6,801 nucleotides of DNA from the NCBI GenBank assembly GCA_964421875.1, contig CAYQZD010000164.1:1-6801 (forward strand), given 5' to 3'. The notes under the pieces are model-generated. The model did not search any database, was not told the DNA's origin, and was given only the letters and a program-made list of their open reading frames with translations. Shown piece after piece: positions 1 through 5,030 of this stretch. Each line of letters begins with the position of its first letter. Within the stretch, counting starts at the first letter, position 1. The stretch is from CAYQZD01 sp964421875. GTDB taxonomy: Bacteria; Electryoneota; Tariuqbacteria; Tariuqbacterales; Tariuqbacteraceae. The translations under genes were made by a program, and so were the position numbers.

Positions 1-48
1 AGTGGCTCAATTTTACTTTACAATAGTGGCTCACTTTTAAGTTACAAA
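1..48. repeat. Two tandem 24-bp direct repeats, probable IS21-family end
   Basis: Bases 1-24 and 25-48 are two adjacent copies of a 24-bp unit that starts AGTGGCTCA and match at 20 of 24 positions. IS21-family elements carry several short subterminal direct repeats near their ends, and units beginning GTGGCTCA-TTTTA are, from memory, common there. I infer that the window starts inside or at the edge of such an element, whose body lies off the left side. The true terminal dinucleotide and any target duplication cannot be seen. Confidence 0.45.
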
Positions 49-526
49 TAACAGCTTTAGTATTTTTTACCTGGCAATGTGTGCGCAAGCCGCAAAATAC
101 CCCAAATATTTGAACTTTGATGGCCACAAAGTCAGATTATGCTTATTTGGGCCGCGATCTATTATCGAGGGGCAGCAAATCGGCGAATGGATCAATTAAC
201 AGTTTGATTCTGAAGACTACACCTTGAATTGTTCATCGTACTTCTCAATGAACCATCTTGATTTGCATGGCAGGTATATGTATTTACTAGTGTGGTGGGA
301 TATGAGCGCTAAGAAATATGGCTGGGTTGCAGTCAAGTTCACTGCAAGAGGCGATGGGAAATTACTGGTGAGAACGAAAGAAAAAAAATGGACTCCAATC
401 GGGGAGAATGGGGAAAGGATTATGTCATGGAAAATTGGCTCTGACAGGATATGCATCAAAGTCAATAATCCCAGGGGTTCCGAATACGATAAGAATGAAT
501 TTAAGTACAGATTCTTTGAAGATTAG
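41..526 (+). pseudogene. Degraded hypothetical gene with in-frame TAA
   Basis: One reading frame is open from just inside the left repeat to the TAG at 524-526, apart from a single TAA at 197-199. Before the stop it reads MCAQAAKYPKYLNFDGHKVR from an ATG at 77 and ends GEWIN. After the stop it continues QFDSEDYTLNCSSYF and then a further ~95 residues rich in aromatic and charged residues (VWWD, KKYGWVAVKF, WKIGSDRICIKV). The other forward frames are closed over the first 200 bases. CAA to TAA at 197 would be one base change. I do not recognise the family; it looks like a small beta-rich soluble protein with no signal peptide. The downstream part alone could start only at TTG 224 or ATG 248, and neither has a ribosome binding site. 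I therefore read it as a remnant, possibly truncated at its 5' end by the adjacent insertion element. A real short gene from 224 or 248 to 526 is the alternative. Confidence 0.45.
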
Positions 527-598
527 GATCATCTCCAAATTGGCTGCAAATACTCATCTCGTCTTATAGCTAATATTTACATTGGTTTAATAGTCAAT

Positions 599-831
599 TG
601 TCATTCCTGCGAAACAGCCTGTCTGAGGATCACAAAAATGCGCCTTGCTTAGTGGCGCAGTGTCTCTGCAGTCTGCGCCATATGCCTATAAATCATTTAG
701 TTACTGTCGACTGCGGAGAGCCGACAGCACAGTATAAGACTGAATCATCGCATTCTCGGATAGACTGGAAAACAGGAATCCAGCCTTGTCCTCGGAAACA
801 TCTCTGGACTCCGGCTTTCGCCGGAGTGACA
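599..831. mobile_element. Palindromic MITE/REP-like element with inverted ends
   Basis: The left end, TGTCATTCCTGCGAAA (599-614), is an inverted match (14 of 16) to the right end 816-831. The right end also forms a perfect 8-bp hairpin, 808-815 with 820-827 around TTTC. Inside are two overlapping hairpins sharing one arm: TGCGCC 639-644 can pair with GGCGCA 654-659, while GGCGCAG 654-660 can pair with CTGCGCC 673-679. Another stem is CTGTCG 704-709 with CGACAG 722-727. Ends of this type are typical of dispersed non-autonomous palindromic repeats, which often give spurious peptides such as WTPAFAGVT. There is no transposase. Together with the flanking bases 527-598 and 832-944, it accounts for the gap before the repeat-protein gene; I see no gene in those flanks, only a small 5-bp hairpin at 864-876. 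Confidence 0.6.
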
Positions 832-944
832 AAATCCTGGCTTCAATAACGATAGTATTTACGCCTCTTTTAGAGGTGAATCAGACTTTTATAGCGTCAA
901 CTTTCTTTTCTCTTGAAGAGTCTAATTAATCCTTTCAACAGTAT

Positions 945-949
945 GGAGG
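945..949 (+). promoter_or_regulatory. Shine-Dalgarno GGAGG for the repeat-protein gene
   Basis: GGAGG lies five bases before the ATG at 955. It decides the start in favour of 955 over the in-frame ATG at 943 and the TTG at 913, neither of which has a comparable site. Starting at 955 also gives a compact signal peptide. Confidence 0.8.
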
Positions 950-954
950 CTGTT

Positions 955-2082
955 ATGAAGGCTATCAACCGCTTTACGGTCTACTCGGTTTATTCTCTCA
1001 TCCTGTTTCTAATCCTTTTCTGTGCTTCATCCGTTTCTGCAAAGAAAGACAAAGAACCCCTGCGGGAGAATTATACAAAGATAATCAACAACGGGGATGG
1101 AGAGCTTAAAGCCGCAATTGTCTACTACAACCGGGATAAAGGAGAATTGTTCCAGAAAGGCTGGTTTACGATACAGCCGGGCGCCGAAGTGGAGTTACCA
1201 TTTGATGTTTATTATATTTACGCCTATGATATAGATATATACGGAGACTATGAGAAGTTTACAGGTAATCATTATTTCAAGATTGACGATGACGATTTCG
1301 AAGGTTCCGCTATGATGGGGCGAGAGGGAGAAATACGTTCAAAGGGATTTATTCAGACTTTTAAGGGAAAAACAGTGCCCGCTGAAAAACCGCCTGATGA
1401 TGTGATTTCAATTAAATACAAGCCTGATAAGGACATTCAGAATCATACGAAAGTGATAAACCAGGGAAACTCGGAAATCAAATTTGCCATCGTATACTAC
1501 GATTATAATAAAAGCGAATTGATCCAGAAAGGCTGGTACACCATAGCCCCGAATTCAATTGAAGAATTACCGGTGGATGTTTACTATATTTACGCCTATG
1601 AAACCGATTTATATGGGGACTATATCAGGTTAGCCGATAAGGAGTATCATTTAAAAATCCCAGATGCAGATTTTGAAGGAACTTCAGAGGTGTGCGGTCA
1701 AGATGAAGGATATGGCTTCAAACAGTGGTTCAACGGCAAGGATGTTCCTGCGAAAACACCTCCGAAAGATGAAATCAAAATATACTATTTGCCGGAAAAA
1801 TCTCAGCAGAATATCACCAGAATTGTCAATAATGGCGGTTCCGAAATAAGATTCGCCATAACATATTTCGATTATGACAGAAGCGAATTGATCCAAAAAG
1901 GATGGTTTACCATATCTACGCCTATGAAACCGATTTATACGGTAACTATGTCAGGCTCAGCGGGAATAAAGACTATTTCAGAATTACTGAAGAGGATTTC
2001 GAAAGCGCCGCCGATATGTGCGGCCAAAATGCTGGCTGCGGTTTTAGTCAGTGGTTCAGCGGCAAAAATATTCCTGCGGTAA
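955..2082 (+). CDS. DUF1036-like repeat protein, N-terminal part (frameshifted)
   Basis: This is the 5' portion of a broken gene for an exported repeat protein. From ATG 955 the product begins with a signal peptide: a basic start (MKAINR), a hydrophobic core (VYSLILFLILFC) and a probable signal peptidase I site after SSVSA at residue 29. The core does not form a lipobox. Repeat 1 starts near residue 39 and repeat 2 near residue 163; repeat 3 starts near 286 and is correct only to about residue 320. Each repeat carries a T-I-NNG core, A-I-YYDY, GWFTI-P, VYYIYAYETD, DFEG, a Cys then GFKQWF, and PPKDEI. After GWFTI the frame is wrong for 55 residues and ends at TAA 2080-2082, giving 375 residues instead of about 1184. 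The spacing of conserved positions recalls DUF1036 (Pfam PF06282) domains, a family of unknown function. That assignment is from memory of the motif and was not searched. A truncated exported two-and-a-half-domain protein could still be made. Confidence 0.8.
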   Translation: MKAINRFTVYSVYSLILFLILFCASSVSAKKDKEPLRENYTKIINNGDGELKAAIVYYNRDKGELFQKGWFTIQPGAEVELPFDVYYIYAYDIDIYGDYEKFTGNHYFKIDDDDFEGSAMMGREGEIRSKGFIQTFKGKTVPAEKPPDDVISIKYKPDKDIQNHTKVINQGNSEIKFAIVYYDYNKSELIQKGWYTIAPNSIEELPVDVYYIYAYETDLYGDYIRLADKEYHLKIPDADFEGTSEVCGQDEGYGFKQWFNGKDVPAKTPPKDEIKIYYLPEKSQQNITRIVNNGGSEIRFAITYFDYDRSELIQKGWFTISTPMKPIYTVTMSGSAGIKTISELLKRISKAPPICAAKMLAAVLVSGSAAKIFLR

Positions 2083-3662
2083 TACCACCCAAAGACGAAC
2101 TAAAAATATCCTACAAACAAGAGAAATACCAGCAGAATTTCACCAGAATAGTCAATAAAGGGAACTCTGAAATCAAGTATGCTGTTACTTACTTCGACTA
2201 TGAAAAAAGCGAACTGCTGCAGAAGGGATGGTATATAATTGCGCCGAATTCGACAGAAGAATTACCGGTCGACGTTTACCATATCTACGCCTATGAAACC
2301 GATTTATACGGTGACTATATCAGGCTCACCGGGAATAAAAACTATTTTAAAATCCCTGAGGAAGAGTTCGAGAGCGCGGCTGAAATGTGCGTCTCAGGCG
2401 AGGGATACGGCTTGCGGCAATGGTTTCCCGGTAAGGCTATTCCATCCTTAACGCCTCCGAAAGATGATATCATTATCGCTTATAAACCTGAAAAAACGAA
2501 ACAGAACTACACCAGAGTAACTAATATGGGCGACCGGCAGCTTTCTTATGCAATCGTTTATTACGACTACACTGAAAGGCAATTGCTGCAGAAGGGATGG
2601 TTTATTCTGGAACCCAATTCCACAGAAGACCTGCCCTACGATGTATATTACCATTATGGTTACATCACCGATCACTATGGGGATTATGTGAAAATTTACG
2701 GTGAAGATTATTTCGACGTTCCTTATGAGGATTTCGAGGGCGCGGCGGAAAAATGCGACCAATCTCTGGGATTAGGTTTCGGACGATGGTTCAACGGTAA
2801 TGATATCCCTGCGATAAAACCGCCGAAAGATGAGATAAAGATATTCTATACGCAGGAGGAATTCAAACAGAATTTTACCAAGATAGTTAACTTTGGACTC
2901 GGTGAACTAAATGCTTCGATTGTTTATTACGACTGGGCAAATGAGGAATTGATTCAGCAACAATGGTTGATATTAGAACCTCAAAGCGCATTAGACATTC
3001 CCAATGATGTATTCTTCATTTACGCCTATGAGGAAGATGATAATGGAGAATGGTTTAACATTGTGGGAGACAATAATTATAGCTTCTACTGCCCCGAAGG
3101 AGATTTTGAAGGTTCCATAGAACCATGCGCGCCCGGCACGGAAGGTTCCAGAGGATTCGCAAAAATCTTCACTAAACAAAAAAAATCCGAAAGTTTCGTT
3201 CCGCCCAGGGATGAAATCATGATCGTAAATAAGAGCCCGATGGAGAAAGCGAGAGCTAAAGCTTCGGCGCTTGAGGCGAAACGAAAAAAGGGAAATAATT
3301 ATACCCGGATACATAATCGCGGCGGCGGAACGCTTAATTATGTTATAGTATATTTCAATGAAGAGGAAAAGCAACTATATCAAAAAGGCTGGTTTCACCA
3401 AAGACCTCACACTTATAAAGATATACCCTACGATGTGTATTACATTTACGCAGATGAAGATGAGTCCAGCGGAAATTTCTTTATCAACTCGTTAACTAAT
3501 AAAAAGGGAATCTATTTCAAAATTCCCAAAGGTGATTTCGACGAACCGGCCGTCAGCTGCGTAAAACGTCAAAGCCGTGTAAATCGAGGTTTCAAACAGA
3601 TATTCAAGGGGAAAATGATACCGGCGATGAAGCCTCCCAAAGACCACATTAAAGCGGTATAT
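1069..3662 (+). repeat. Seven tandem ~369-bp repeats (DUF1036-like domains)
   Basis: Unit starts, taken at the Asn of N-(Y/F/H/I)-T-(R/K)-I or V, are 1069, 1441, 1810, 2136, 2505, 2871 and 3297. Unit lengths are 372, 369, 326, 369, 366, 426 and about 366 bp. Unit 3 is short by 43 bp. Unit 6 is long because it carries an extra basic helix-like linker of about 20 residues (MEKARAKASALEAKRKK). A Cys shortly before the GF/GL aromatic motif is present in units 2-7 and missing in unit 1. Units 2-4 are the most alike; units 3 and 4 share an exact 39-bp stretch, 1905-1943 and 2274-2312. Units 5-7 are more diverged. Confidence 0.92.
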
Positions 3663-4466
3663 ATGACTAAAGAAGAACGTATTGCGGAACAGAAACGGCG
3701 AGCTGAAGCAGCGAGGAAATATGAAGAATATATGGCCGCTGAAAAAGCAAGACAGGATACAGTCATTCCCGGTTGGAAAATAATGATGAATGCATCAAAA
3801 GCAAGAGGAGATGCTCACGAGGCACGAATGAAGGCTCAAGAGGAACAAGAAGAGCGGGAAAGACTGGCCGAAGAAAAACGAAAACGAGAACAGCAGCAAC
3901 AGGCTGAAGCGCGAAAGCAAGAGGAGGAAAGGAGAAAGAAGCAAATAGCCAGAGAAGCCGCGCGAGCGATAAAAAAAGCGACCAAGAAAGTCGGTAAAGA
4001 TTATTCAGATGCTAAAAAGAAATTTGCACAAAATGCGCCAAGTCCGGCGGGAAAGGGAGAAATATGGGTAAGAAACCTTCATACAGAACCTTTAGACATT
4101 GCAGTCGTGTACACGTATAAGTATTGGGGCTACCCCTACTCATTTGCTGACAAACAGATTCTGCTGTCTGGTGAGAAATTAATAGGCTGGCAGAAGGTGC
4201 TTCCAGGCAAGCAGAAATGTATTGTTTCAGGCGCTTATGGTAAAGCAGGTAGATGCTATTGGTATGCTAAATCTGATACAAGAGAATGGAAGGGTGTTGA
4301 GGGATACAGAGAATCATACGCAGTTCCTCCGGAGAAATCCTTTGATGAGTCAATTAGAAGCCGTTCAAAACTCTCTAAAAAGAAAAAACGTGAGGGGTAC
4401 AAGATTCTTCATTTTAGTGAAAAGAAAACCAATGCTGACGGCAGCGCCTTGATAATCATTGATTGA
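1902..4466 (+). CDS. DUF1036-like repeat protein, C-terminal part (frameshifted)
   Basis: This is the 3' portion of the same broken gene, in the frame that resumes in repeat 3 right after the deletion scar. Its ATG at 1902 is an in-frame accident: AAGG touches the codon, and the product would lack a signal peptide, so independent translation is doubtful. In numbering restored to 1184 residues, repeat 4 starts at 409, repeat 5 at 532, repeat 6 at 654 and repeat 7 at 796. A Lys/Arg/Glu/Gln-rich, probably coiled-coil stretch covers 918-1048, with runs such as EERERLAEEKRKREQQQQ. A last domain from 1049 (GEIWVRNLHTEPLDIAVVY, later GWQKVLPG and CYWYAKSDTREW) keeps the repeat's landmarks and is probably a diverged eighth copy. 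The tail is Lys-rich and ends ALIIID before TGA. The role is unknown. By architecture I infer a periplasmic or surface scaffold or binding protein. G+C looks lower than in the neighbouring lyase (about 40% in a hand-counted 60-bp sample). Confidence 0.8.
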   Translation: MVYHIYAYETDLYGNYVRLSGNKDYFRITEEDFESAADMCGQNAGCGFSQWFSGKNIPAVIPPKDELKISYKQEKYQQNFTRIVNKGNSEIKYAVTYFDYEKSELLQKGWYIIAPNSTEELPVDVYHIYAYETDLYGDYIRLTGNKNYFKIPEEEFESAAEMCVSGEGYGLRQWFPGKAIPSLTPPKDDIIIAYKPEKTKQNYTRVTNMGDRQLSYAIVYYDYTERQLLQKGWFILEPNSTEDLPYDVYYHYGYITDHYGDYVKIYGEDYFDVPYEDFEGAAEKCDQSLGLGFGRWFNGNDIPAIKPPKDEIKIFYTQEEFKQNFTKIVNFGLGELNASIVYYDWANEELIQQQWLILEPQSALDIPNDVFFIYAYEEDDNGEWFNIVGDNNYSFYCPEGDFEGSIEPCAPGTEGSRGFAKIFTKQKKSESFVPPRDEIMIVNKSPMEKARAKASALEAKRKKGNNYTRIHNRGGGTLNYVIVYFNEEEKQLYQKGWFHQRPHTYKDIPYDVYYIYADEDESSGNFFINSLTNKKGIYFKIPKGDFDEPAVSCVKRQSRVNRGFKQIFKGKMIPAMKPPKDHIKAVYMTKEERIAEQKRRAEAARKYEEYMAAEKARQDTVIPGWKIMMNASKARGDAHEARMKAQEEQEERERLAEEKRKREQQQQAEARKQEEERRKKQIAREAARAIKKATKKVGKDYSDAKKKFAQNAPSPAGKGEIWVRNLHTEPLDIAVVYTYKYWGYPYSFADKQILLSGEKLIGWQKVLPGKQKCIVSGAYGKAGRCYWYAKSDTREWKGVEGYRESYAVPPEKSFDESIRSRSKLSKKKKREGYKILHFSEKKTNADGSALIIID
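1905..1914 (+). other. 43-bp deletion scar at a 10-bp microhomology
   Basis: In intact unit 4, GW and VYHIYAYETD are separated by about 14 residues (IAPNSTEELPVD). In unit 3 the GW-F-T-I coding sequence runs directly into the DNA for HIYAYETD. GTTTACCATA at 1905-1914 can be read both as the end of TGG-TTT-ACC-ATA and as GTT-TAC-CAT-A of the later motif, which is just what a deletion between two copies of a short direct repeat leaves. The missing length is 369 minus 326, or 43 bp, which shifts the frame by exactly the observed amount. Confidence 0.88.
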
Positions 4467-4730
4467 TTAGATATCTCAGAAACTTTTGAGCTTGCAGCAG
4501 GCAGTCCACAGGAACCATTCTCTCCGGAATTAGAGCTTCCGGTTGATGCGGCGACAAGCACGTTCACTACAGCTACTTACGACGTAACACTGGTGGGAAT
4601 CTGCGAAGGGGAAACCCGTTTCGAGGCCCGTCCCAACGCCACAATCACTTATGTAGAGGCGGATCCATTAGGTTATCCAATCTCTTCTCCCGCTCTGACC
4701 GCCAATCTGGTCGAAGGAGAACGGATGTAG
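4467..4730 (+). pseudogene. Start-less 3' gene fragment, unrecognised
   Basis: Directly after the TGA of the repeat protein, and in the same frame, 87 codons stay open to TAG 4728-4730. The other two forward frames close early. The peptide (LDISETFELAAGSPQEPF, later ATYDVTLVGICEGETRF and a terminal NLVEGERM) has ordinary protein composition and looks beta-rich. There is no ATG before the penultimate codon and no credible start with a ribosome binding site. The terminator begins 17 bases after its stop, so this looks like the genuine 3' end of a gene. Two readings are possible. It may be the remains of a separate gene whose 5' part was deleted against the repeat-protein gene, or the original C-terminus of the repeat protein, cut off by a nonsense change to TGA at 4464. 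I do not recognise a family. Confidence 0.5.
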
Positions 4731-4747
4731 GGATTAGGGATTGAAGG

Positions 4748-4772
4748 GGCGTTCGATTGAACGCCTTTTTTT
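4748..4772 (+). terminator. Rho-independent terminator
   Basis: A perfect 7-bp stem, GGCGTTC (4748-4754) with GAACGCC (4759-4765) around the tetraloop GATT, is followed at once by seven T (4766-4772). It would end transcripts coming from the repeat-protein gene and the fragment after it. On the opposite strand there is no T run after the stem, so it does not serve the convergent lyase gene. Confidence 0.9.
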
Positions 4773-4784
4773 ATGTCTTAATAG

Positions 4785-4849
4785 TGCAACAGGGTCTCCG
4801 CACCCTGTTGCAAGTCTTTGTGTATTAATTATATGGCGCAGGGTGCGGA
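4785..4849. repeat. Perfect 11-bp hairpin with a competing third arm
   Basis: TGCAACAGGGT (4785-4795) and ACCCTGTTGCA (4802-4812) form a perfect 11-bp stem around a 6-base loop. The stretch CAGGGTGCGGA at 4839-4849 is in turn a perfect complement of TCCGCACCCTG at 4797-4807, so two mutually exclusive pairings exist. No T run follows on either strand, so it is not a simple terminator. It lies in the 258-bp gap between the terminator and the lyase stop, where I see no gene. Confidence 0.65.
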
Positions 4850-4877
4850 CAATCTGTCTGACAATTACTAAAATAGG

Positions 4878-4900
4878 CGTCATTCCGGCTTGTCCGGAAT
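4878..4900. repeat. Short palindrome, solo end of a dispersed repeat
   Basis: After CGTC comes ATTCCGG (4882-4888), which pairs with CCGGAAT (4894-4900) around a 5-base loop. The GTCATTCCGGC start resembles the left end of the 599-831 element. No matching opposite end is visible in the remaining 130 bp before the lyase stop, so it appears to be a single end or a decayed copy. Confidence 0.5.
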
Positions 4901-5030
4901 CTGTAAGCCGATTGATATTAGAATATTACAAACACTATGTATCCTCAGTTTCTTTATTTTCGGACAGACTGCGGGGATTCTGCGCCACGATGAGGGGATT
5001 TAGTCAACATATCCGCGAAGATAGAGTAAA

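Noticed and set aside
217..465. Minus-strand 82-codon ORF near the left end
   Set aside because: It is antisense to the coding-like forward frame and reads as hydrophobic, low-complexity sequence without a start signal.
598..849. Forward 83-codon ORF ending WTPAFAGVTKSWLQ
   Set aside because: It lies within the palindromic element. Peptides such as WTPAFAGVT are well-known by-products of these repeats, and there is no ribosome binding site.
913..957. TTG 913 or ATG 943 as start of the repeat protein
   Set aside because: Neither has a suitable ribosome binding site. GGAGG at 945-949 is well placed only for ATG 955, which gives a clean signal peptide.
1006..1035. Lipoprotein signal around ILFC in the signal peptide
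   Set aside because: The residue before Cys is Phe, which does not fit a lipobox; SSVSA followed by KK fits a type I cleavage site.
1894..1914. Programmed -1 frameshift at the A5 run (1895-1899) joining the two halves of the repeat protein
   Set aside because: A shift would give the right frame but leave about 14 conserved residues missing from repeat 3. The unit length shows that 43 bp are physically absent, so a deletion explains the data better.
1069..3662. CRISPR array
   Set aside because: The repeats are about 369 bp, coding and directly adjacent, with no short repeats or spacers.
1664..3766. Short ORFs on both strands inside the repeat gene
   Set aside because: They recur at similar places in several units because the DNA repeats; none has a start signal or its own conserved motif.
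4464..4466. TGA 4464 as a selenocysteine codon
   Set aside because: No convincing selenocysteine-insertion hairpin directly follows and the protein is not a redox family; a normal stop or nonsense change is simpler.
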